Positions 42,725-51,149 of a stretch of DNA of 64,000 nt are shown here, in pieces. This DNA is from UBA1952 sp965200035 (GTDB lineage: Bacteria; Bacteroidota; Bacteroidia; Chitinophagales; Chitinophagaceae): the NCBI GenBank assembly GCA_965200035.1, contig OZ241334.1:744001-808000 (forward strand), given 5' to 3'. A program made the translations under genes and the position numbers. Each line of letters opens with the position of its first letter. Positions within the stretch are counted from its first letter, which is position 1. The notes beneath the pieces are model-generated. The model worked only from the letters and a program-made list of their open reading frames with translations. It did no database searches and was not told the origin of the DNA.

Positions 42725-44098
42725 ATGAATATCGCAGGCTTTAAAAACATTTATTTCATTGGTATCGGCGGCATCGGCATGAGCGCCCTCGCCCGCTTCT
42801 TCGCCCAGCGCGGAGTGGCGGTGAGCGGCTATGACCGTACCGAAACCGACCTTACGCGCCAGCTTGCAGCGGAAGGCATCGCCATTCAGTTTACCGATGA
42901 TGTAAATGCGCTGGATAAAGCCGCTGAGCTGGTGATCTATACTCCGGCCATCCCGAAGGACAACAGGATTTTCAACTGGTACAAAGACAACGGCTATAAA
43001 GTATTCAAGCGCAGCGATGCCCTGCAGTGGATCACGGAAGCGATGCATTCGATCACGGTAGCAGGCACGCATGGCAAGACCACTATTTCTACCATGATCG
43101 CCTACCTGCTACGCGAGACAGGCTATGGCTGCAATGCATTCCTGGGTGGCATCTCCAATAACTACAATAGCAATTACTGGAGCGCAACCAACGATACGGC
43201 GGTAGTAGAAGCCGATGAATATGACCGCAGCTTCCTGAAGCTATCGCCCGATATTGCTGTGCTTACTTCCATCGATGCAGATCACCTGGATATTTACGGA
43301 ACGGTAGAAGAGCTGGAGACAGCGTTCATTCAATACACAAAAAATATCAAGCCAGGCGGCACGCTCCTGGTAAAGCATGGACTTCACCGCGGCAATGAGC
43401 TGAAAGGCCCTGAGACCCTAACTTATAGCTTGCAAAATAATGTGGCGGATTGCTACGCGGCAGGCATTGTTCAGAAGGACGGAGGCTATAACTTCGCCGT
43501 CTTTTTCAAAGGGGGAATGATGAGTGATGTACGACTGCCGATCGGTGGAATGCACAATGTGGAGAATGCGGTAGCGGCCATCGCGGTGACGCAACTGCTG
43601 GATATACCGGCTGAAAAAGTAAAAGCTGCGCTTGCCGGATTCAGGGGCATTAGGAGAAGGTTTGACTATGTGGTGAAGAATAAGCAAGTGGTGTATGTAG
43701 ATGACTATGCTCACCACCCTGAAGAGCTGGCCGCGCTGATTAGAAGCGCCAAGCATATGTTCCCCCAGCGCCGGTGTGCAGTGGCATTTCAGCCGCACCT
43801 GTTCAGCCGTACAAGAGATCTTGCAGATGGATTTGCCCATAGTCTCGATGAAGCAGATGAAGTACTGCTGCTCGACATCTACCCGGCCAGAGAATTGCCC
43901 ATGGAAGGCGTGACCTCACAGATGATCGCAGACCGTATGGCCAATCCTGCCCACACCATTCTTTCTAAAGAAGGATTGCTGGATTATGTAAAGAACGCAC
44001 CGCTGGATCTGTTCATCACAGCAGGCGCCGGTGATATCGATAAGCTGGTATTGCCGATCAAAGAAATACTGGAACATAAAGCTACCATCAGGGCATAA
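42725..44098 (+). CDS. murC: UDP-N-acetylmuramate--L-alanine ligase
   Basis: A 457-residue ligase starting the stem peptide. The uracil-binding GIGGIGMSALARFFAQRG, the P-loop VAGTHGKTTISTM, EADEYDRSFLKLSP and VDDYAHHPEEL are diagnostic. murB and ddl, often next to murC elsewhere, are absent from this cluster. Confidence 0.97.
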   Translation: MNIAGFKNIYFIGIGGIGMSALARFFAQRGVAVSGYDRTETDLTRQLAAEGIAIQFTDDVNALDKAAELVIYTPAIPKDNRIFNWYKDNGYKVFKRSDALQWITEAMHSITVAGTHGKTTISTMIAYLLRETGYGCNAFLGGISNNYNSNYWSATNDTAVVEADEYDRSFLKLSPDIAVLTSIDADHLDIYGTVEELETAFIQYTKNIKPGGTLLVKHGLHRGNELKGPETLTYSLQNNVADCYAAGIVQKDGGYNFAVFFKGGMMSDVRLPIGGMHNVENAVAAIAVTQLLDIPAEKVKAALAGFRGIRRRFDYVVKNKQVVYVDDYAHHPEELAALIRSAKHMFPQRRCAVAFQPHLFSRTRDLADGFAHSLDEADEVLLLDIYPARELPMEGVTSQMIADRMANPAHTILSKEGLLDYVKNAPLDLFITAGAGDIDKLVLPIKEILEHKATIRA

Positions 44099-44116
44099 AC
44101 AAAGAAGAAAAACGCC

Positions 44117-45442
44117 ATGAGCGAAAAGCGCAGAATATCAGTCCGCAAAGTCATTCAGACGCTGGTCACTATCCTTGTAGTGACCGGATGCACGATTGCT
44201 ATACTCAGCGCTGATCACTTACAGAGCAAGCGCACGATCCGCAACATCGCCATACATCTCCGCAACAGCAATAGAGTTCATTTTCTGGACAGTGCTCAGG
44301 TGATGGGCCTGCTCTTCAGCGACCGCCATATCGATCCCGGGCATACCAGCATTTCAAAGCTGGACGTACATAAGCTGGAAACCATTGCCCGCACCAATCC
44401 CTGGGTAAGCGATGCTCAGGTATTTATCGACAATGAACGCGACGTGCACATTTTCGTTACACAGCGCATACCGGTAGCACGGCTCTTTGAAGATAATGGC
44501 AACAGCTATTATCTGGATACATCGCTGCGCACCATGCCGGTTTCTACTTCCTATGTTCATTATACGCCAGTCATTACAGGCATTCCACCGCTTCGCGATG
44601 ACAGTACAGGGCTTGCGTGCAAAGGCGAGATACTGGTACTGGTCAATTATATAGCGCAACATCCGTTCTGGAATGCACAGATCGCGCAGATTGCTATGGC
44701 CAACAAAACAAATTTTGAGCTGATACCGGTTTTGGGCAAGCAACGCATTTTGTTTGGTGATACTTCAAGGATGGATGAAAAGTTTAGCAACCTTTTCTCT
44801 TTCTACCAGCAGGTATCCAATAAAGTGGGCTGGGACAAATATGAGACCATTGATTTACGTTATAAAGATCAGGTAGTAGCCTCACCAAATATCAAATGGA
44901 AGATACCGGTGGACCGCGCGCTGAGCAATATGAACTGGGTGAAGGCAGTGCTGGAATCCGGAGATAAGAATGAAAAAGATGAAGCTGCAGTAACGGATGC
45001 CGGTATCTCAACGCCAGCGACCACCGCAACTGCTACTACAGCAACAGTTGCCACTGCACTAAAACCAGCAACGCCGGCGCCTGCCAGACCGCTGGTAACT
45101 TCTGCTTCTGTAAAGCCAAAGCCAACTGCCTTCTCCGGCGATGCTAAGCCAGAAAAACATACAGTGCATGAAAAGCCTAAGACAATAGAAAAAATAAAGA
45201 CTGACGTAGCAAAAGCGGACAGCAAAAAAACAGTCACACATGCTCATTCCAAACCTGTACTGGCTGTGGCAAAAAAAGACAGGAAACCGGCTGACAAAAA
45301 GCATGTAAAAGAGGTAAAAAAGACAGAAAAGAATACAGCTAAAAAGCCGCCCGGCAAAACAGCTGCGGACAACAAAAAGAAATCCGGAAAAGATAAAAAA
45401 AAGACCAGCTCAAAAGCTGAAAAGCACACTACAAATCACTAA
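44117..45442 (+). CDS. ftsQ: Cell division protein FtsQ/DivIB with long lysine-rich tail
   Basis: A 441-residue bitopic protein. A basic cytoplasmic start (MSEKRRISVRK), one membrane helix (about 11-30, VIQTLVTILVVTGCTIAIL) and a periplasmic POTRA plus beta domain (about 37-280) match FtsQ, the scaffold of the FtsQLB complex. The name is supported by the invariant position between murC and ftsA. The odd part is residues about 283-441: an Ala/Thr/Pro-rich linker and a final 97-residue stretch with 30 lysines, resembling histone H1 tails. FtsQ proteins are usually 250-290 residues, so the tail is a large addition facing the periplasm. Confidence 0.9.
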   Translation: MSEKRRISVRKVIQTLVTILVVTGCTIAILSADHLQSKRTIRNIAIHLRNSNRVHFLDSAQVMGLLFSDRHIDPGHTSISKLDVHKLETIARTNPWVSDAQVFIDNERDVHIFVTQRIPVARLFEDNGNSYYLDTSLRTMPVSTSYVHYTPVITGIPPLRDDSTGLACKGEILVLVNYIAQHPFWNAQIAQIAMANKTNFELIPVLGKQRILFGDTSRMDEKFSNLFSFYQQVSNKVGWDKYETIDLRYKDQVVASPNIKWKIPVDRALSNMNWVKAVLESGDKNEKDEAAVTDAGISTPATTATATTATVATALKPATPAPARPLVTSASVKPKPTAFSGDAKPEKHTVHEKPKTIEKIKTDVAKADSKKTVTHAHSKPVLAVAKKDRKPADKKHVKEVKKTEKNTAKKPPGKTAADNKKKSGKDKKKTSSKAEKHTTNH

Positions 45443-45483
45443 CATTATATCACGGTTTCATCAACCAGAAATTTCCTAACCAA

Positions 45484-46902
45484 ATGAGCAGCAAAGAACA
45501 ACCCATCATCGTTGGCCTCGACATTGGAACCACCAAAGTAGTAGCCATCGCAGGCCGAAAAAATGAGTATGGCAAGCTCGAAATCCTGGGCTTTGGCAAG
45601 GCCGAATCAGCAGGGGTTAGCCACGGTGTTGTGATGAATATCGAGCAGTGCATCCGCAGCATTGAGCAGGCTATTGAAAAATGTCTGGAAAGCAATCCCA
45701 AGCTTGAGATCAATGATGTGTATGTGGGTATTGCCGGCCAGCATATCAAAAGTCTTCAGACGCGCGGCGACCGTGTTCGCGTTCGTGTGGATGAAGAGAT
45801 CAGCAAGGATGATATTGATATGCTCATCCGCGATCAGTACAAAACATACATTCCTGCCGGCGATCAGATCATCGACATTATTCCGCAGGAATTCATGGTA
45901 GATAATACTCCGAGCGTACTTGATCCTGTGGGCATGAGTGGCGTAAAAATCGGCGCCAACTTCCACATTATTACCGGTGACCGTAATGCTATCCGCAATA
46001 TCAAGCGCTGTGTGGACAAGAGCCATCTTAAAACACGCGATCTGGTATTGCAGCCGCTGGCATCCGCTGCTGCGGTAATGAATGATGAAGATCTGGAAGC
46101 AGGAGTTGCTATCGTGGATATCGGCGGCGGCACTACCGACATGGCGGTGTTCTATGATGGTATCCTGAAGCATACTGCTGTGATTCCTTACGCGGGCGTC
46201 AACATCACCAACGATATCCGCAATGGTCTGGGTGTGTTGCGCGCGCAGGCAGAGCAGATGAAGGTACAATTCGGTACGGCATTGGCTGATGAAGCAAACA
46301 TCAATGCATTCATTACCATTCCCGGACTGCGCGGACTGCCTCCCAAAGAGATTTCTGTAAAAAATCTGGCGCACATCATTCAGGCTCGTATGACTGAGAT
46401 TCTGGATTATGTGGTGTATCACCTGAAACAGATCGGACTGGAAAAGCAACTGTATGGCGGCATCATTCTTACTGGCGGTGGCGCTCAGCTGAAGAACATC
46501 ATTCAGCTTACCGAATATGTGACTGGTTTGGGCTGTCGCCTTGGCTTCTCCAATGAGCATCTTGCAGGAGATCATCCTGATTCCCTCTCCAACCCGATGT
46601 ATGCAACCTGCATTGGCCTGATCCTGCGCGGCTATCATGATTTTGAGAATGGCAGACTGCGCTTCATCGGCGATGGCGGCAATGTGATTCACCTGACCGA
46701 AGAAGACCTGAAGCCGCTCATAGCAGCAGAGGCAGTGATTAACCCGACCATTGACACAGCGCCACAGGAAGGCACCGAAGAGGAGATAGAAGAGATTACA
46801 CGCAAGACCAAAAAGCGTACGGTAAACATGCACCGCATCTTTGATCAGTTCAAGGACAAATTCATGGGACTGTTTGAAGACGTTGAAGACCGTGAAATCT
46901 GA
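45484..46902 (+). CDS. ftsA: Cell division ATPase FtsA
   Basis: A 472-residue actin-fold protein tethering FtsZ to the membrane. The phosphate 1 motif GLDIGTTKVVAIAGRK (11-26), phosphate 2 VDIGGGTTDMAVF, and the adenosine motif ILTGGGAQLKNI are clear. The C-terminus (RIFDQFKDKFMGLFEDVED) is an amphipathic helix for membrane binding. The tail before it (about 420-450) is acidic. It is 54 bp upstream of ftsZ. Confidence 0.97.
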   Translation: MSSKEQPIIVGLDIGTTKVVAIAGRKNEYGKLEILGFGKAESAGVSHGVVMNIEQCIRSIEQAIEKCLESNPKLEINDVYVGIAGQHIKSLQTRGDRVRVRVDEEISKDDIDMLIRDQYKTYIPAGDQIIDIIPQEFMVDNTPSVLDPVGMSGVKIGANFHIITGDRNAIRNIKRCVDKSHLKTRDLVLQPLASAAAVMNDEDLEAGVAIVDIGGGTTDMAVFYDGILKHTAVIPYAGVNITNDIRNGLGVLRAQAEQMKVQFGTALADEANINAFITIPGLRGLPPKEISVKNLAHIIQARMTEILDYVVYHLKQIGLEKQLYGGIILTGGGAQLKNIIQLTEYVTGLGCRLGFSNEHLAGDHPDSLSNPMYATCIGLILRGYHDFENGRLRFIGDGGNVIHLTEEDLKPLIAAEAVINPTIDTAPQEGTEEEIEEITRKTKKRTVNMHRIFDQFKDKFMGLFEDVEDREI

Positions 46903-46956
46903 TAGCCATCTATAAATACACAACTCACTTACTAACCAAAAAACAACTTTTTTCTT

Positions 46957-48543
46957 ATGATACATTTTGAGATTCCGAAAAATCAATCCTCCATTTTGAA
47001 GGTGATCGGCGTTGGTGGCGGCGGCGGTAATGCTGTAAATTACATGTACAACCTTGACCTCGAAGGCGTGGATTTTGTGGTCTGCAATACCGATCAGCAG
47101 GCGCTGGCGCAAAGCCCGGTTCCGAATAAGATTCAGCTTGGCCCACACCTGACACAAGGCCTTGGCGCCGGTGCAAATCCTGAGATCGGCAAGCAGGCGT
47201 CTGAAGAAAGCATGGAAGACATTTCCAAGATTCTGAAGGTGAACACCCGCATGGCATTCATCACTGCCGGCATGGGCGGCGGTACCGGTACAGGTGGCGC
47301 GCCTGTAGTCGCCAAGATTTGCCGTGAACTGGGTATCCTTACCGTAGGCATCGTTACCCTGCCCTTCTCATATGAAGGCCGCAAGCGGATGAAGCAGGCG
47401 CAGGAAGGCATTGACCGGATGCGTGAGCATGTAGATACGATCCTCGTGATCTCGAATGATAAGCTGCGTCAGCAATTCGGTAATCTGCCCTTTACGCAGG
47501 CGTTCGCCAAGGCGGATGGCGTGCTTTCTACGGCTGCAAAATGTATCACAGACGTAATCACTACTAGCGGTCAGGTGAATGTAGACTTTGCGGATGTTAC
47601 TACTGTGATGAAGAATGGTGGCGTAGCGATCCTCGGCAATGCAACGGTAGCCGGTGAAAACCGCGCCCTGCGTGCTGTTGAAGAGGCGCTGAACTCACCA
47701 TTGCTGAACGATAATGATATCCGTGGCGCTAAGTGGATTCTCCTGAACGTGACTTCTGCACCGGGCGAATTTGAGCATACGCTCGATGAGCTGGACGAAG
47801 TGCAGGCTTACGTACAGCAGATGGCGGGTGATAATTGCGATCTTATCATGGGTGTAGGACATGATCCTGCGCTGGAAGATAGAATCGGCGTGACTGTAAT
47901 TGCAACCGGCTTCAACCATAAAGAAATCAAGGACCTGCCTGTGAAAGCTGCCGAGCAGCCGCAACGCATTTCCCTGTCACTGGATGGACAGAACAATCAG
48001 CCGGCCATGGAGCAGCCTGCGCCAAAAGCAATAGATCCGCTGATGCCTACGCTGGTGGAAAATGAGCCGATACCAAACTTCAGCAGCCTGAAGCCACTCC
48101 CGGTCAATGAGGATAAAGTTCAGGAGCGTTTCAGGATGAATGCGGACGATCAGCCGGCAAGCGCCTTTACGGTTGCCAAAGATGAGTCTTTCCAACTGGT
48201 GATTAAGGACGAAGATGCAACTGCTACCCAGTACGACTCTTTCACCATTGGTGAGCATCGCCTTTCTACGGAAGAGCTGGAAGAGCGCCGTCAGTTTGAA
48301 GAGCAGAAGCGCCAGCTCGAAGAGCGCGCCGAGCGCCTGCGCAAACTCAGCTTTAACATCAATGGCGGTGAGGATGATATGGAAAATGTGCCTGCCTACA
48401 TGCGCCGCAGCGTGAATCTGGACAATGGCAGCTCTTCCAAAGACACTTATTATAGCGGTTACAGCGTTGGCGTAAATGACCAGCAAAAGCAGGGTGCCAT
48501 ACAGACGATCAATACCTTCCTGGATGGCAAGAAGCCGGATTAA
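46957..48543 (+). CDS. ftsZ: Cell division GTPase FtsZ
   Basis: A 528-residue tubulin-like GTPase forming the division ring. GTP-binding GGGGGNAVNYM (near 23), the tubulin signature GGGTGTGG at 107-114, and the T7 catalytic loop NVDFAD (208-213) are intact. The globular core ends near 330; the remaining 200 residues form a variable linker with a coiled-coil-like charged stretch (EELEERRQFEEQKRQLEERAERLRK region). It contains VPAYMRR and ends INTFLDGKKPD, a terminal peptide style seen in Bacteroidota. The leader before the ATG is free of G for about 40 bases. A strong terminator follows. Confidence 0.97.
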   Translation: MIHFEIPKNQSSILKVIGVGGGGGNAVNYMYNLDLEGVDFVVCNTDQQALAQSPVPNKIQLGPHLTQGLGAGANPEIGKQASEESMEDISKILKVNTRMAFITAGMGGGTGTGGAPVVAKICRELGILTVGIVTLPFSYEGRKRMKQAQEGIDRMREHVDTILVISNDKLRQQFGNLPFTQAFAKADGVLSTAAKCITDVITTSGQVNVDFADVTTVMKNGGVAILGNATVAGENRALRAVEEALNSPLLNDNDIRGAKWILLNVTSAPGEFEHTLDELDEVQAYVQQMAGDNCDLIMGVGHDPALEDRIGVTVIATGFNHKEIKDLPVKAAEQPQRISLSLDGQNNQPAMEQPAPKAIDPLMPTLVENEPIPNFSSLKPLPVNEDKVQERFRMNADDQPASAFTVAKDESFQLVIKDEDATATQYDSFTIGEHRLSTEELEERRQFEEQKRQLEERAERLRKLSFNINGGEDDMENVPAYMRRSVNLDNGSSSKDTYYSGYSVGVNDQQKQGAIQTINTFLDGKKPD

Positions 48544-48566
48544 TTTTTGAGCTTTTATAGTAGTAA

Positions 48567-48600
48567 AATACCCGCCTCTGATAAAGGCGGGTATTTTTTT
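48567..48600 (+). terminator. Rho-independent terminator closing the dcw cluster
   Basis: AATACCCGCCT, a 7-base loop and AGGCGGGTATT form an 11-bp perfect stem followed by TTTTTT, 24 bp after the ftsZ stop. Confidence 0.92.
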
Positions 48601-48867
48601 GCACGCAGACCAAATCATCTTTAAAAATTCGTTTCCCGGAAGCCGGTATTATCTGTTGAAACAATAATCGGCTTTAAATGCAAGTCAGTTTTGAGCTGCC
48701 ATAAATTAGTCCGGTGCTGGCGGATGCCTGTTCGGGGACGGCAGATTGTAGTCTGCCATTGCAATTTGGCTGTTTTGGATAGGCCCGGTAAGTCTCCTTT
48801 TTTCTGTCAGTCTAGTTATGAATTATGCTAACCGGCTGTAATCTAAGCTGCGATGTACCTTCTGCCC
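48601..48867. other. Intergenic region between the dcw terminator and the lipoprotein gene
   Basis: No gene is seen in this stretch. It holds a short palindrome at 48740-48757 and leads into the promoter box at 48868. Confidence 0.4.
48740..48757. repeat. Short REP-like palindrome
   Basis: GGCAGATTGTAGTCTGCC has perfect 6-bp arms around TTGTAG, within a slightly GC-rich patch of an AT-rich gap. Isolated intergenic palindromes of this size are often copies of a dispersed REP-like family, but only one copy is in the window. Confidence 0.4.
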
Positions 48868-48875
48868 TATATTTG
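48868..48875 (+). promoter_or_regulatory. -7 box of the lipoprotein gene
   Basis: TATATTTG is an exact TAnnTTTG match and lies 6 bases before the ATG at 48882, predicting a leaderless transcript. Confidence 0.6.
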
Positions 48876-48881
48876 CCGCCC

Positions 48882-49385
48882 ATGAAACGATTATTCCTGT
48901 TTTCCCTGCTTGCTCTTACTTTTAATTCATGTAAAAAGAAGATGGTGGACTGTACTGCCAATGCTATTAAAACGCCCTGCTACATTGCCCTAAAAGGCTA
49001 TTCCAAAACGCAGGCCGATACGCTGATCATTCACCGGTATGCATCAGGTTCAGGCTTTATGAACCGGCTCGGCAGTGATACTTTGTCGCTGCCGGATGTC
49101 CGCATTTTTAATGATACGGCTTATTCGTCCGGCTCGCGCAGCTGTATGACATCGCTGGCAGCAAATGCTGATTATGAGGTGGTTGTCCCTTCTATTCCTA
49201 TAACTTACCGGATTGAGGGCATTGCTTATACTTCCGATACGGTGCTTCGCTGGACTACGGAGAGGAGCTGTGGCACTTATGGCTCTTTTTCTGTATCGCC
49301 GGTGTGGGCAACGGTAAACGGAACCAGCATTCAGACGATGGACATCCTGCAAAACAATACTTACTGGATTACGCTGCAGCGCTGA
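48882..49385 (+). CDS. Putative lipoprotein of unknown function
   Basis: A 167-residue protein with a lipoprotein signal (MKRLFLFSLLALTFNSCKKK, Cys17 as the lipid-bearing residue). The mature protein is rich in Ser/Thr/Tyr and has several cysteines (VDCTANAIKTPC, SRSCMTS, ERSCGTYGS) that could form disulfides. It is probably a surface or periplasmic beta-rich protein. I do not recognise a family. The ATG at 48882 is fixed by the promoter box and the signal sequence. Confidence 0.65.
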   Translation: MKRLFLFSLLALTFNSCKKKMVDCTANAIKTPCYIALKGYSKTQADTLIIHRYASGSGFMNRLGSDTLSLPDVRIFNDTAYSSGSRSCMTSLAANADYEVVVPSIPITYRIEGIAYTSDTVLRWTTERSCGTYGSFSVSPVWATVNGTSIQTMDILQNNTYWITLQR

Positions 49386-49471
49386 CCTAGGCATTGGTCG
49401 CTGTGGGTGCTTCCTTACGTCAGCACGACTGTGGTGCGTATGAGCCTTGCAGGATACTGGCATCTTTATTA

Positions 49472-49538
49472 AGGTGCTTACAGTAAGCACCAACTATAGA
49501 AACAGTTAGGCCTCATCCCTGCTAAAGAGATGAGGCCT
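49472..49538. terminator. Two hairpins between the lipoprotein and fumC genes
   Basis: GGTGCTTAC/GTAAGCACC (49472-49490) and AGGCCTCATC/GATGAGGCCT (49508-49538) are strong stems between convergent genes; the second is followed on the plus strand by TTTCTATG. They probably end transcription from either side, although the U tracts are weak. Confidence 0.5.
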
Positions 49539-49559
49539 TTCTATGCTTTTTATTGCTGC

Positions 49560-50981
49560 TTAATTAATATCGCCAACCATGCCTTTCGGGTCCACCCATT
49601 CGTCGAACTGCTCAGAAGTCATGTGCTCAAAGTCCAGGCCTTTCAGCTTGTACTCCAGCGCGGCCTGCTTGAGGGTAATGCCCCGCTGGTGCGCATCCTG
49701 CGCGATGGCCGCTGCATTATAGTAACCGATCTTCGGGTTCAGCGCCGTTACCAGCATCAATGAGTTGCCTACGTGCTCGGCAATGTTCTTTTCAATCGGC
49801 TCCAGACCTTCCGCGCATTTATCATTGAAGCTTACACAGCCTTCCCCGATCAGGCGGGCACTGTGCAGGAAGTTGAAGATCATGACCGGCTTGAACACAT
49901 TCAGCTCAAAATGGCCCATAGAGCCGCCTATAGAAATCGACACATCATTGCCCATTACCTGTGCAGCAATCATGGTGAGCGCTTCGCATTGGGTAGGATT
50001 CACCTTGCCCGGCATGATGGATGAGCCTGGCTCGTTATCGGGAATATGAAGCTCGCCAATGCCGGCGCGCGGGCCGGAAGAAAGCATACGGATATCATTC
50101 GCAATTTTCATCAGGCTGACCGCTACCGTTTTCAAGGCGCCATGTGCCTCAACGATGGCATCGTGCGCAGCCAGTGATTCAAATTTGTTTTCTGCGGTTA
50201 TGAAAGGGAAGCCGGTGATCTCTGCGATCTTTTTGGCTACTGCTTCTGAATATCCTTTTGGCGTATTGATGCCTGTGCCTACGGCGGTGCCGCCAAGCGC
50301 CAGCTCGCTGAGGTGCGCCAGTGTGTTACGGATGGCCTTCAGCCCATGATCCAATTGGCTTACATAGCCGCTCAGCTCCTGCCCTACCGTAAGCGGTGTG
50401 GCATCCATAAAATGCGTACGCCCGATCTTTACAACATGCATATACTGCTTCGACTTGGCAGCAAGCGTATCACGCAGCTTCGTGATGCCGGGAATAGTTG
50501 TTTCCATCAACATTTTATAAGCCGCAATGTGCATGGCTGTCGGGAAGGTATCGTTGGATGACTGAGACTTGTTCACATCATCATTCGGATTCAGGAATTT
50601 CTTTTCGTCCAGCAGGTTGCCACCGTTGAGCACATGCGCGCGGTATGCTACTACTTCATTCACATTCATATTGCTCTGTGTGCCCGAGCCGGTCTGCCAT
50701 ACCACCAACGGAAATTCCGCATCGAGCCTGCCATCCAGTATTTCATCACATACTTGGCCGATCAGCTTTGACTTTTCGGCAGAAAGCACGCCCAGATCGG
50801 TGTTGGTAAGCGCAGCAGCTTTTTTCAGGTAGGCAAATGCGCGGATGATCTCCTTCGGCATCTTATTGATGTCCTGGGCAATTTTGAAATTTTCAATCGA
50901 GCGCTGGGTCTGTGCGCCATAGTAGGCGTTTGCAGGCACCTTTACTTCGCCCATGGTATCTTTCTCGGTACGGAAATCCAT
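49560..50981 (-). CDS. fumC: Class II fumarate hydratase
   Basis: A 473-residue TCA-cycle enzyme converting fumarate to malate, iron-independent. The family signature GSSIMPGKVNPTQ, the SSNDTFPTAMHIAA block, GRTHFMDATPLTVGQ and TGINTPKGY are all present. The ATG at 50981 (MDFRTEKDTMGEVKVP) is preferred over one at 51029, which lies upstream of the promoter box. It is monocistronic. Confidence 0.96.
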   Translation of the reverse strand: MDFRTEKDTMGEVKVPANAYYGAQTQRSIENFKIAQDINKMPKEIIRAFAYLKKAAALTNTDLGVLSAEKSKLIGQVCDEILDGRLDAEFPLVVWQTGSGTQSNMNVNEVVAYRAHVLNGGNLLDEKKFLNPNDDVNKSQSSNDTFPTAMHIAAYKMLMETTIPGITKLRDTLAAKSKQYMHVVKIGRTHFMDATPLTVGQELSGYVSQLDHGLKAIRNTLAHLSELALGGTAVGTGINTPKGYSEAVAKKIAEITGFPFITAENKFESLAAHDAIVEAHGALKTVAVSLMKIANDIRMLSSGPRAGIGELHIPDNEPGSSIMPGKVNPTQCEALTMIAAQVMGNDVSISIGGSMGHFELNVFKPVMIFNFLHSARLIGEGCVSFNDKCAEGLEPIEKNIAEHVGNSLMLVTALNPKIGYYNAAAIAQDAHQRGITLKQAALEYKLKGLDFEHMTSEQFDEWVDPKGMVGDIN

Positions 50982-51015
50982 TTTGAATTGAGATTTTTGA
51001 TTGATGATTTGCGCG

Positions 51016-51023
51016 CAAAGGTA
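51016..51023 (-). promoter_or_regulatory. -7 box of fumC
   Basis: TACCTTTG followed by CGCGC on the minus strand, an exact consensus match 34 bases upstream of the ATG at 50981. The same box-plus-CGCGC layout occurs upstream of tig. Confidence 0.6.
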
Positions 51024-51137
51024 TTGCACTAAGAGGTATTTTGGGGGAATGTTGAGGGTTTGGTGATGTTTTCGGATTGGAACTTGTTTGTAGCAGCCTG
51101 TTTGCTGTGGGATGATCTCCTTGTCTTTAAACGAACC

Positions 51138-51145
51138 TAAATTTG
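51138..51145 (+). promoter_or_regulatory. -7 box of the di-haem peroxidase gene
   Basis: TAAATTTG is an exact match lying 4 bases before the TTG start at 51150, so transcription would begin at or inside the first codons. Confidence 0.5.
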
Positions 51146-51149
51146 CACC

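Noticed and set aside
45607..47157. 516-codon minus-strand open frame across ftsA and ftsZ
   Set aside because: Both sense genes are unambiguous and the antisense protein has no domain pattern. It reflects codon usage only.
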